Shown here: positions 35,708 to 46,290 of the stretch, in pieces
Layout: the number at the start of each line of letters is the position of its first letter
How positions within the stretch are numbered: position 1 is the first letter of the stretch
NCBI RefSeq assembly: GCF_002999335.1
Contig: NW_020312760.1
Coordinates: forward strand, 62,001 to 126,000
Direction of reading: 5' to 3'
Origin: Cyclospora cayetanensis
Lineage: Eukaryota; Apicomplexa; Conoidasida; Eucoccidiorida; Eimeriidae
Length of the DNA: 64,000 nucleotides
Program-made: the position numbers and the translations under genes
The notes under the pieces: generated by a model
What the model saw: only the letters and a program-made list of their open reading frames with translations
Database searches by the model: none
What the model was told of the DNA's origin: nothing

Positions 35708-38700
35708 ATGGATGAGCGGAGGAGCACTTCTGTACTACCCGTGGATCCTGAGGGGGAGCTCTGTGGTGAGCGGGGTGGGGGCCCCACCGACCGTAACACC
35801 CCCACTCCTCCGGATGTCGTGCCCCCCCTGATGCGCAGTGTGCTGCAGCGCATGAACCCGCAGGAACGCCTGAACGCGCTAGACACGGCAGTGCTGCAGC
35901 AGCGCTACGCTGAGGTGTACGGGCAGCTTTCCGAGTTGTATTCCTTGTTTGTGCCCCCCCCGCCAGCGCCTCCATCCCAAGAAGGCGGAAGACGGGCCGC
36001 TTCCTCCGCAGCCGTTGCTCATGGCGATGAGAACGCCTCCTCCGCAGCCGTTGCTCATGGCGATGAGAATGCCTCCTCCGCAGCTGACGATGCGGCTTTT
36101 GCATTTCTTTCCGCTGCCGTGGAGGCATGTGGGGCTCTAGGGCATGCGTCTGAGCAGCAGCTCTGGCTGCAGCGCTTGCTGAGGCATGGCGATGCAAGTT
36201 TCTCGAGCTGCGGCGGTGGCGACGCCAGCCAGCTCCCCGCGACGACAGCCGCTGCCGCCGCTCCAAGGGGAGGCGGCTTGCGCTGCTTGGATGTGTGGGT
36301 TGTCTGGCTGCGGATGCAGCTAAGCTCCGACAGCTTCTGCGACACTCGATGTCGCTTGTTCGCAGCCCCCTTAGGCAAGTTGCAGCGGCTGCTTGCCTCG
36401 CTGCTGCCGCTTTCTTCGGCTGCAGCCAGCCAAGCCGCCACTGTGCCCTCAACTGCGGAGCAGCAGCCTCTCTTTTTCCCGAAAAAGCCGCTGCCGCTCT
36501 TCCTACGCGAGCAGTCGGCTCGCCGTCAAACCCTCTATGTGGAGGGGCTTGCAGCTGCCGCGCTGCTGCTGCTGCTTTGCGGCAGCAGAGCGACTGCAGC
36601 TGCGCTGCTGCTGCAAGCGAGGGATTTTTTGGCTCATCCCTCCGGAGGCGGCGAGCACGGCGATCCTGCGGAAGACGTTGGATGGGGAAAAACAGCGGCT
36701 CGAGAGGCCGCTTTTGCGGTGCTCTTGCTGCAGCGGCTGCTGCGGAGAGGCGGAAGAAACGCCGCCGCCAGCTGCTACGCTGCTCTCCTTTTTCTCGACA
36801 TCCAGGGAGCTCTTCTCGATCCGCGAAGTCTCTCCAGACTCGCAGGCTCCTTCCCGCTGCTGTCTGTGCAGCAGCAAGACGAGGAGGCGCTTGGCAGGGG
36901 CAGGCTGAAGGAGCCTGCAGCTGCAGCAGCAGCTGCTGCAGCGACAGCAGCTGCTGCAGCGACAGCGACGAGTGCTGCGCTGCAGCAGACTCCGCAAACT
37001 GCCGCTGCTCTGCTCTCGCGCCTCCTTCTGCAGCCGCTCATACCTCACGAGACGAAGAACGGAGGTGCGTCTTGGCCGTTGCTCCTGCGGCTGCTGCTGC
37101 TTGCGCGTTCTCTTCTCCTGCAGCAGCAGCAGACGCAAGCCGCTGCTGCAGAATTCGCGTGGGGGGGAGGCTGTGTTGCCACCTCCACCCTTGTGCCTCT
37201 TGCGACGCTGCGGGAACGACCCCTCTCGGTGCAATCGCGTCACAGTAACAGACTCCACAAGAACAACCACAACAACCACCATCAAAGCTCGTGGCGGCTG
37301 AAAAAGCTCAGCAAGGCTTTTAGCAGAACCCTTAGGAGGAGCAGCAGCACGCTGAGAGGCGAGCGGGAGCACACGAGCAGCAGCAGCAACGTGTTTTCGA
37401 CGCATCCTCCACAGCAGCACAAGCATGAGCAGCCTCGCGACGCGCAGCCTTCGCGGCATGTGTGGATCAGCAACAGCGAACTTGCAGTGAGTCTACTGCA
37501 GGCTGCTTCCTGGTGTCTCTTTGACGCGGAAGTTTTGTCGCCCTCCTGCAGCGGAGGCGCGCAGCAGCTGCAGCTGCAGCAGCAGCAGCAGCAGCACAAG
37601 AAGTCTAGAGCGTTGCTGCTGACTGCTCCTCTCGCCGCCCTCCTGCAGCGGCGAGATGCTCAGGAAGACTTAGTGCGTCTCGCGGAGTACGTGAGTGCTG
37701 CGGTTGTCACCGCCGGAGGCGCGACCAAAGAGGCGTGGGATTCAGAGGCAGAAAGCGCAGCAGCAGCAAACTGGGAGGGGAGAAACTCCAGTGCGTCGGA
37801 TGCTTCGCGCCGCCGTCTCGTCGGCACGAACGTTCCCTTGCCGCTGCAGCAGGGGATGCGTCTCGGCAGCGGCGAGAAGAGCAGCGTTGGCGGAAGCAGC
37901 CTAGGTGTGGTGCTGCAGCTGTTGTGGATAGCCGACTGCTTGGGGTTGGCGCTGCTGCCGAATGCATGCAGCAGCAGGCACCACCGCTGCGCGCTCCCGC
38001 CGCAAAAGTGCATGGCTAGACACAAGACACGCAGGATATTGTCGGCAGGCTCGCGGTTTCCAGAGCTGCTGCGGAGGCTGCTGGAAGGCGCCTTGCTCGT
38101 GTGTCTGTGCTGCGGAGGAGCAGATGCAGCAGCAGCCAGGGTGTATGAACGGCTTGGGCTGCTCTTGCTGCTTCAGGGAGACAGTCGACTCGCTGCGGCG
38201 TGCTTCAAGCCGGCGCTAGAGACAGCAGTGGCGCAGAGAAGACCTTTTGTGTCTCCTGACTCACCGAGCTTGATGGATGCTGCTGCAGTGCAGCGCAGTT
38301 TCACAGCCGTCCCTTTCTCCAGCGGCAGCGGCAGAAGCGGCGGCGGCGCGAGCAGACTTGCTGCAACGTGCTGCTTCTCGTACGCATTCCTCAAACGGAT
38401 GCAGCACCAGCAGCTGCTGCTGCAAGGCAATCCCGCTTCAGCCAAATACGAAGCGCTGCTGCTGTTGTGGCAACTGCGCTGCGCTGCTGAAATCCTCGCA
38501 AGGGACCATGAAGCAGAAGGGGGAACAAAAGCAGCAGCAAGAAAAATAGCAGCAACAGCAGCAGGAGCAGCAGGAGCAGGAGCAGGAGCAGCAGGAGCAG
38601 CAGGAAAAATAGCAGCAGGAGCAGGAGCAGGAGCAGCAGGAGCAGCAGCAGGAGCAGGAGCAGCAGCAGGAAGAATAGCAGCAGGAGCAGCAGCAGGAGC

Positions 38701-41620
38701 AGGAGCAGGAGCAGCAGCAGGAAGAATAGCAGCAGGAGCAGCAGCAGCAGCAGGAGCAGCAGCAGGAAGAATAGCAGCAGGAGCAGGAGCGAAAAGAGCA
38801 ACAACAGCAACAGCAGCAGTACGAGCAGAAGCAGGAGCACTCAGTGCAGCAAAGGTGCCTACGACAGCGGCATGCACGCTGCCAAGTCTGTCGGTAGCTC
38901 CCCGTCCAGGGGAGTTGCTGGCGCGTATTTTGCGAGAGAGTGATGCTGCCTCTCCCGCAGACGCGCAGCAGCACCCGCAGGAGGAGGATCCGCAGTGTCG
39001 AGAAGAGGAGGAGGAGCAGCAGCGGCAACAACAAGAGCGTCAACAACAACAACACGCGCTGCTGCTGCTGAAGCATGAGCAAGAAGAAGAGACGGATTCG
39101 CGCGAGGGAGTTGTTATTCCGAACAGACTGTTGGAGGAGACATGGTTAATGACAGCAGCTGAGAGAGCAGCAGCCTTGGCAGCAGATCTGCGACGTTGCG
39201 CATCCGTCTTATTGTTGCAATGCCGTTCAGCTAAGCTCTTCTGGCTGCCTATGCTGTGCAGCAACACGAAGAGGAGCAGCAGAAGCAGCAGCAGATGCAG
39301 CAACGACAGCAGCAGCACGCCTGGAGGGGGGGGGAATGTGGAAACGACCACAGCACCCGGCAAAGGAGGTGTACAGACAGCAGGCACAGGAGATTCTTCT
39401 CCTGCTGCAGATACTGCTGCTGCTGCTGCTGCTGCTGCTGCGGATTGGCCGTCTGTGCCGCTGCGACGTGCTCTTGAGAAGCGCATGCATACGGCGCTGG
39501 GGATCTTTTTGACTTCCAGCAGCAGCAGCGGGAGCAGCTGTGCGAGTAGCGCAAGTGCAGCAGCAGCAGCAGCAGCACCGCTAGAGTCTTCTCCGCAGAC
39601 AGCAGCTGCTGCTGCATGCGCCTTTCCAGCAGTGGCAGATGCAGCGAATGTGGTGGCAACAGAGGCTGGAGAAGCACTTGAACTGAGCACCTACGTCGGT
39701 CTTGTGAATCGCTCGTTTCTCTGTCTCTCTGCCGCAGCTCAGCTGGTGCCAGCACATCCCCAGACGTGGTGTCTGCTTGCGACAGCAGCGCTGCATGCGG
39801 CGCACTTTTTTGCTGCTGCGGAATTCGCGAGAAAGGCGTTGCTGCTGCAGCGAGATCTCCCTAGGACGTGGTGTATGTACGCCTTGTGCTGCAGCGCACG
39901 TCGCAGCGCAGCAGCTCCTGTGGCAGTACACCCCAGCGTGCTGGAGAGCAGCTGCAGCGGGAGGAGGAGGCTGGTGACTGCAGGGAGAAGCGACCCTTCT
40001 GTGTCGATCCAGAGGACGCCTGCTGCTGCAGCGTCTGCTCGCACAACACGAGACTACCCAGTGGAGACAGCAGAGACAGCAGAAACAGCAGCGGAGGAAG
40101 CCATAGAGCCGTTTCCTTGCAGCCCAGTGCTGTATCACCATCGCGTTGCTGTGAAGACTGTCGGCGAACTGCAGCAGCATTTGAATCTGACGCGGACGCA
40201 TGCCTGCGTAGCAACGGCGGCAGCAAGGCTCGATGATGCCATAGAAGAATGCCATCCGTTGGAGCACAAGCTGCTGCTCCTGCTCGCTGCGTTGCAGCTT
40301 GCGGCTGCGCTCCATCCCCGAGCACGGGTGTTGGCTCCTGAGGAAGTCGCAACTTTGCGCAGACTGCAGCAGCGGCAGCAGCGGCAGCAGCGCTGTCTGA
40401 GCGCCCCAGCGGCTGCCTCCTCGGCAGCGACGCGCGTCTGCAGCCACTCGCTGAGCAGCGGCGGAGGCGCTCTGGCAGCCTGCGACTTCTGCACGGTATA
40501 TGCGTTCGAGGCGTTCGAGAGTGAGCTGCTCCCTCCGCACGGGGCGGTGGCAGTCGTGGGGAGGGATCTGGAGTGGGGAGATTTGCAAGCGGCTGCGTTG
40601 CGCTCAGAGGGAGCTTGGCCGTCTTCTGGATGTCTTTCTGCCGCAGCGGCTGACGCGGCAGGCAGCAAGCAGAGGAGCAGCAAGGGAACTGCAGCGGCGA
40701 TTGCGCGGCTGCCGTGCGCGCTCAAGGCTTTCCAGCAAATCGGATCTGCCGTGCGATGTGTTGATGGCGGGCGACTCGAGACGCACGCAGCCGATCTTTG
40801 CTGCCCGTTGCACGACAGTGCGAGCAGCAGTGCGAAGAGCAGGAGCTTGTTTCGAGGCAAGGGCACTGTTGTGGTGTCTGTACAGCTCGTGCTCGCCGAG
40901 TTGGAGAGCTGGGAGGGCATCGCGCGCGTGCTGCTGCAGCTGCAGCAGCCGCTGCTCGCCTGGCGAGCAGCGGCTGCCGCGGCTGCGTGCGCAGCCGCTC
41001 TGGAAGCGTTTCTGAAGAGCAGTGCGCTCCAGACAGCAGATCCTCTGGGTGACGCTGCTGTGCTTTCTGGCAGCAGTGGCGACTTCTGCCCGTTGAATCG
41101 GGGGGTGGAAGGCAGAGGTGGTGCGTTTGCTGCGGGGGAGGCGCTTCAGCTGATGGCAGCGTGGGGAGTCGAGCTCGAGTTTCTTCTGCTGCTGATCCGC
41201 TTCTTCGCCCTCAAATCGGAGTGCTCCACCTCCCTGCAGCAGTGTCAGGAAAGCAGCTGCAACTGCTGCTGCGGCAGAAACTCGCTCGAGGAGCTTCGCA
41301 GAGACATGCAGCGGTTCCGACAGAAGCAACCCTTCCACCGCAACGCCTTGATGCTGGAGGGACGGCTGCTGCTGCAGCTGGATGGCATCACTGCGGCGGC
41401 AGAAACGCTCTCGGCGGCTTGCAGCAGCAGCGACTTGTGCATAGATGCGTCCACAGATTGGCACCAGGAGGCTGCTGCGCTTGCCGTATTTGCTGAGGTG
41501 CTGCTGCTGTTGCAACAGCCCCACAAAGCTCTGCTAACGGCAGCAAGGGCAGCTCGCTTTGCAGCGCAAGCGCCTGCGATCCAGCCACGCTTAGCTCTGC
41601 CCATGCACTTCACGCTCTAG
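35708..41620 (+). CDS. Giant Ala/Gln/Leu-rich protein with TPR-like segments
   Basis: One uninterrupted frame of 1970 residues from ATG 35708, striking because every neighbour is split. The N-terminus has a plausible helical domain ('MNPQERLNALDTAVLQQRYA', 'VYGQLSELYSLF'). Helix pairs resembling tetratricopeptide repeats recur: 'ARVYERLGLLLLLQGDSRLA', 'PQTWCLLATAALHAAHFFAA' followed by 'EFARKALLLQRDLPRTWCMY', and near the C-terminus 'NALMLEGRLLLQLDGITAAA' and 'EVLLLLQQPHKALLTAARAA'. PolyA, polyQ and polyS tracts separate them, including the AGAAG repeat at 38.5-38.8 kb. TTC7/YPP1-type PI4-kinase scaffolds share this general architecture, but I cannot claim that identity. CTG/CAG composition also opens long false frames on the opposite strand. 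Confidence 0.75.
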   Translation: MDERRSTSVLPVDPEGELCGERGGGPTDRNTPTPPDVVPPLMRSVLQRMNPQERLNALDTAVLQQRYAEVYGQLSELYSLFVPPPPAPPSQEGGRRAASSAAVAHGDENASSAAVAHGDENASSAADDAAFAFLSAAVEACGALGHASEQQLWLQRLLRHGDASFSSCGGGDASQLPATTAAAAAPRGGGLRCLDVWVVWLRMQLSSDSFCDTRCRLFAAPLGKLQRLLASLLPLSSAAASQAATVPSTAEQQPLFFPKKPLPLFLREQSARRQTLYVEGLAAAALLLLLCGSRATAAALLLQARDFLAHPSGGGEHGDPAEDVGWGKTAAREAAFAVLLLQRLLRRGGRNAAASCYAALLFLDIQGALLDPRSLSRLAGSFPLLSVQQQDEEALGRGRLKEPAAAAAAAAATAAAAATATSAALQQTPQTAAALLSRLLLQPLIPHETKNGGASWPLLLRLLLLARSLLLQQQQTQAAAAEFAWGGGCVATSTLVPLATLRERPLSVQSRHSNRLHKNNHNNHHQSSWRLKKLSKAFSRTLRRSSSTLRGEREHTSSSSNVFSTHPPQQHKHEQPRDAQPSRHVWISNSELAVSLLQAASWCLFDAEVLSPSCSGGAQQLQLQQQQQQHKKSRALLLTAPLAALLQRRDAQEDLVRLAEYVSAAVVTAGGATKEAWDSEAESAAAANWEGRNSSASDASRRRLVGTNVPLPLQQGMRLGSGEKSSVGGSSLGVVLQLLWIADCLGLALLPNACSSRHHRCALPPQKCMARHKTRRILSAGSRFPELLRRLLEGALLVCLCCGGADAAAARVYERLGLLLLLQGDSRLAAACFKPALETAVAQRRPFVSPDSPSLMDAAAVQRSFTAVPFSSGSGRSGGGASRLAATCCFSYAFLKRMQHQQLLLQGNPASAKYEALLLLWQLRCAAEILARDHEAEGGTKAAARKIAATAAGAAGAGAGAAGAAGKIAAGAGAGAAGAAAGAGAAAGRIAAGAAAGAGAGAAAGRIAAGAAAAAGAAAGRIAAGAGAKRATTATAAVRAEAGALSAAKVPTTAACTLPSLSVAPRPGELLARILRESDAASPADAQQHPQEEDPQCREEEEEQQRQQQERQQQQHALLLLKHEQEEETDSREGVVIPNRLLEETWLMTAAERAAALAADLRRCASVLLLQCRSAKLFWLPMLCSNTKRSSRSSSRCSNDSSSTPGGGGNVETTTAPGKGGVQTAGTGDSSPAADTAAAAAAAAADWPSVPLRRALEKRMHTALGIFLTSSSSSGSSCASSASAAAAAAAPLESSPQTAAAAACAFPAVADAANVVATEAGEALELSTYVGLVNRSFLCLSAAAQLVPAHPQTWCLLATAALHAAHFFAAAEFARKALLLQRDLPRTWCMYALCCSARRSAAAPVAVHPSVLESSCSGRRRLVTAGRSDPSVSIQRTPAAAASARTTRDYPVETAETAETAAEEAIEPFPCSPVLYHHRVAVKTVGELQQHLNLTRTHACVATAAARLDDAIEECHPLEHKLLLLLAALQLAAALHPRARVLAPEEVATLRRLQQRQQRQQRCLSAPAAASSAATRVCSHSLSSGGGALAACDFCTVYAFEAFESELLPPHGAVAVVGRDLEWGDLQAAALRSEGAWPSSGCLSAAAADAAGSKQRSSKGTAAAIARLPCALKAFQQIGSAVRCVDGGRLETHAADLCCPLHDSASSSAKSRSLFRGKGTVVVSVQLVLAELESWEGIARVLLQLQQPLLAWRAAAAAAACAAALEAFLKSSALQTADPLGDAAVLSGSSGDFCPLNRGVEGRGGAFAAGEALQLMAAWGVELEFLLLLIRFFALKSECSTSLQQCQESSCNCCCGRNSLEELRRDMQRFRQKQPFHRNALMLEGRLLLQLDGITAAAETLSAACSSSDLCIDASTDWHQEAAALAVFAEVLLLLQQPHKALLTAARAARFAAQAPAIQPRLALPMHFTL
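38520..38830 (+). repeat. (GCAGGA)n / GCAGGAAAAATAGCA coding repeat
   Basis: Higher-order GCA/GGA triplet array punctuated by the motif AAAATAGCA or AGAATAGCA about seven times. In the coding frame it reads AGAGAAGAAAGRIAAG-type repeats. Alternative frames read polyQ/E or, antisense, long leucine runs. Confidence 0.9.
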
Positions 41621-42279
41621 AGACGGCGCGGCACAGCCTCTTTTTTAGTGTGTTTTATTAGGGGTTCGTTATGCGTGTCAAGAGCAACGGGTGTACATAC
41701 ACCCAAACAAAAGTGCCAACCCATCTGCCCCTCCTCGTTCCCAAAGGCAGAAGGCGAAGGAGGGAGTTCGTAGGCAGCTGCTTTAGGCGGGGCAGGGGGA
41801 GGCTAGAGCAGACAGAGGGGAGAGAAGGGAGCTCGGAGAGGATCAAAGGTAGCAGCAACTGAGCAGACTACTTAAATCTTCTACGTTTATCTAGCGCACT
41901 TGGAGACGAAGCCACCCTATGTGGCATGACCCCCTCCTTCACGCTAGCTAGCCGTATAGCAAATCACATGCTGCTCTGCCGAGGCAGTGCGTCGCAGGAA
42001 GAAGCTACAATCAACAACAAATCATCAGCAACATGCGCGAACATCCATACACTCTACTACTAGGGGGTCTAAAGCTTCGGCTGTGGTCAAGTTTGCGAGA
42101 CTGAGAAAACAGGTTTGCGCGTCTACTTCCAGGAAAGCTTCGCGATGGATTGGCGCGGCGTGAGACGCACAACATGCCGCAATAAGCACATTCCAGCGCA
42201 GCTGGCTACTAAGCTGGAAAAAACTGCGCCGAAGTAGCGGCATTCACAGCGGCAGCTCCGCGCTAAGCCTTTTGCTCGT
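41621..42279. other. Convergent 3' intergenic region
   Basis: It lies between the ends of the giant ORF and PRP3. No coding signal was accepted. Confidence 0.6.
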
Positions 42280-44158
42280 TCAATAGTCGATATGAGCGTC
42301 TCTGAATTTTTGTGCGTGTTCCCAATAGTGTTCCTTCGAAGAGCCACACAACACAAGAGAGCAGAAACAAGAAAGAAGTGTGGTGCCTCAGCGAGTTTCA
42401 AACACACCATCGGGCAAGAGGACTGCTATACACATATTTATGCATACATATACATACAATATATACATATATATATACATATGTATACACGCGCTCTAGC
42501 ACACACAAGAGCCGCATTGTCTCTCTCTCTGAACGCCTCCTAGGACGTCTCAACCTGGCAATTCGCTGCTGCTGCATGCAACGCCACCCCGAACACCCTC
42601 CCACCCCGCAGCTTACTGCATGCACATTTCTGAAGAGGCGCCGTGCCTCTGCATCGCCATGGATTCTGTGCAGTTTCCAGCTTGAAAAGCTGGGAGTCTT
42701 GTTGTTGCCCTAAGCACCAGAGGAAGGCAGCATGAATCCCCCCGACAAAAGCAGCATGAATCACGTGCAGAAGTATATCGCCGGATCGACGTCGTTACAC
42801 CTGAGATCAGTTTACTCTGGCAAAAGGACCCTTCCCCAGCTCCCTTCGCCACGCATGATTTCATGACAGCAAACACTAAAGACACATTAGCGAAACGGCT
42901 GGCAACGCACCAGCCAGCAGAGGCAGCACTCGTCCGGCTGCGTGTCGCCCTCCTCAGCTTCCTCTTCCGACTCCTAAGCAGCAATGCAACAACACACCGA
43001 CCGCAGTTATGCAGCTGCACGACACGCCGCGCTGTTTTCCTCCGCTGCTCTACGGGCTAAAACTGTTTTTCAGCAACTCGAACGACGCCGGCAGTAGCCA
43101 ACAGCCCCCATACACCCCAAAGAATACCCTTGCAAACTTGCGAGAAGCTATGCACTCGCCTAGACAAGGCACATCTGCAAACACTGCACCTTCCTTACAT
43201 CGGGCTGGCCCTTTGTGTGCGCATCGTTACCCCCTTCTGCATCCTTCCACTTTATCCTCCTCTCCATCAGAGCCCTTAGGCGCTTGATCGACCGATGGGA
43301 ACCTTTGAGACAAAAACAAAAAAGGAATGCAACAAACACACATGCACACGTATATATATATACATACGACACATCTAAGCATACACATACACTCACGCTT
43401 ACACACATGCATAGACACACGCGCACATATACACATACACACATATACATACACGCATTTACACTTACACACTACACACATTCATATCATACACATACAA
43501 ACAAACACACATATACATACACCCTTACACTTACACACTACACACAATCATACAATACACATATACACATGTGCACATGTACACATAGAAGCATACACTT
43601 ACACCGATACACGTCTACATGCACATACATACACGTGCACATATACACACAATCATACACACACTTACACTTACACCTACACACATATACACATACACTC
43701 GCATTCCACATGTACACACATGTTGACATTCACTCACATTCCACATGTACACATACATACACATACATACACATACACTCACATTCCACATGTACACATA
43801 CATACACATACACTCACATTCCACATGTACACATACATACACATTCACTCACATTCCATATGTACACACATGTACACATTCACTCACATTCCACATGTAC
43901 ACGTGAACCCGTAGACGCAGCGACAGCACAGCGATAGCCCTTTTGGTGGATTAGAAAGCCGCCCAGCAAGGACGCAAACAGAAGGGCTGCAAAGATGATC
44001 GGAAACCAAAACACCAGCATTCTCACCCTCGAAAACAACCACATTCCAAAGAGGGGGGGGGGCGATGACGCAGACACCGGTCACATGAAACTGCCTCGCG
44101 TTTGTATCGACCTGCAGGCAGCACCCGCCAGCCCCACGTGTACACCTTAATGCCGCGA

Positions 44159-44204
<46 letters not shown>

Positions 44205-46249
44205 GCGCAGTTCTGCATGACGACAAGGTCGTAGTTGCATGCAAATCGGAAGATGTCACGGCGCTTAGGGTTTCGAATTCAGGTACCAGGGCAACTCCAT
44301 TCAGGATTGAATGGTGTAACTGCGTTTCAACTTGTCTAGCGTTTTGAAGGTTTTCCACATTACCTTAAAAAGATGCCTTTTATTTGCGAGAGACCTGACG
44401 CGGAAGACGGCGACACTGCACGTGTTCTGTTGCTTCAACTGCACAGTCGACAGCAAGCACAACGGAGGAATGCCTTGTACACCTCATGACTCCTAGAGAG
44501 ATCGGCGTGCTTGCCCTTTCGTGTGCATGAACCACGTGCCACAGAAACGTGCCAGCACGCTGGTGGTGGTGATGGTGGTGGGGGTGGTGATGGTGGTGGG
44601 GGTTGCTCGGGTGCAGCTTCAAAGGGCAGGCTGAAAGACACAACAGACCCTCCACTTGTTGATAGTCTTCTTTGTTTTCTCTTCTTTTGTGAGTTTCCTT
44701 TCCTGATTGCGATTTTCGTGCCCTTCTAGGCGAGCAGCCATCTGCTCTCGCACTCGCTTCTCCGTTTTGGAAGGGTCCTGCGTCAGAAACACCCACCGAC
44801 CCCGCAGTGCCACCACGACCATGCAAGACATAGTGGACGTTTATCAGAGTTCCTTCCTCCTCAGCCCTCCCCGAAGCCTCCAACAAACACACCCTCTAAG
44901 AAAGCGTGCGAGAGAAAGCAGCCCCTACACAAACTCAAATCTAAGAAACACTCTCTGCCACATCCAGTTTCAGGTTCACGGCGCGGTGCCTACCGCGACA
45001 GCGACATCCCCCAAAACCCTCATCAAGTTGCTAAGCTTGCACTTCGGGGGAGGAGGAGGCAATAAGCCTGCGAATGCACAAGCACGCCAAGTAGACAGTC
45101 ATGCACACATGCACAGATGCATACATACACACACAGACATACACATACACACACACACACACATACACATACAAACACATCCTCGGGATCCCCATAACAG
45201 AGAAATCGGCACAGAGCACCCCACCGCCGCTACATGAAATTAATCACTAGCTACCACGCACACGCACCCATGCGAATCTTGTCTTGCTTCTCTCGTTCTC
45301 GCTCCTGCCTCTTCCGGCGCCGTAGTTTCTTTCTGTTGCAAAGGCAGACACGCATGCACACAAAAACCGTTGCAACCAGACGTAAAGCAAAAAAGAAAAG
45401 AGGATAGTTCACCGCAGCATACAACGGCAGCCTTATGTATATTTATATATATGTATTTATTTATTTTAAAGTATATATACGTATATATATATACAAATAA
45501 TAAAACCCGACACCAACAGAACTTGAGGGAACTAAGTAGAGCACCTTTCCTGCGGCGTGAGATACATATTAACGACTGTATCACCCCGTGTGGCGAGAAT
45601 AACGGGTGCAGGATGTTCGACGAGTGCGTCCAGTTTTGTCTGTGACAGGCAAACCTCACACCAAGTCTTTTTGCTTTTGTGTTTGTAACACCGCAGCGCA
45701 AAAAAAGCTCTCAAAAGGTAAGGTCCTGCACCGCTGGAGGGGGGGAGTGTTCAGAAGCTTCCGCTATATATAGCTTCCTTGCACAGGAGGAGGGGGGAGT
45801 ACAGACGTCTAGATGCACATATGGAGAGACACTGTAGACGGGGGCATATGCGCTGCCTGTGCTGCGTCTGCCGTGCGGCAGTTCGAGAAGCCGAGACGAA
45901 CTACACGCTTATCACAGACTCCTCTCGCTGCATCTGCTTGCTGTCTCCAATGCGACATCGTAAAGGCCTACTTCATCAATGTTGTATTCTTCCTTGGCGC
46001 TTGACTTTGCCAACAAACGCGTATCCCATGGTTCGACTGATGGGCAGTGCAGCAGCTGCGCGCCATCCACCGCAAACACATCTCCGATCAAAACCACCAT
46101 GCGCATGAAAAAAATAGCAGAAAAGATGCACAAGCATGATGCACCGGCAATGAGAATACATAAATATACACATACACACATGTATATACATGTATATAGC
46201 ATGCTGTGAGAAGGAGGATCCGTAACAAAACACACACATAAATAAATAA

Positions 46250-46290
<41 letters not shown>

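Noticed and set aside
35358..36452. 364-codon Arg/Ala-rich minus ORF
   Set aside because: Antisense shadow of the giant plus-strand ORF caused by CTG/CAG composition.
38391..39082. Antisense ORFs of nearly pure leucine or Cys/Ser (apparent membrane protein)
   Set aside because: Complement of GCA/GCAGGA coding repeats of the plus-strand ORF; no other support.
43215..43937. 240-codon plus ORF rich in Thr/His/Tyr
   Set aside because: It is a translation of the CACATA satellite, lies inside a well-supported PRP3 intron, and is equally open on the other strand.
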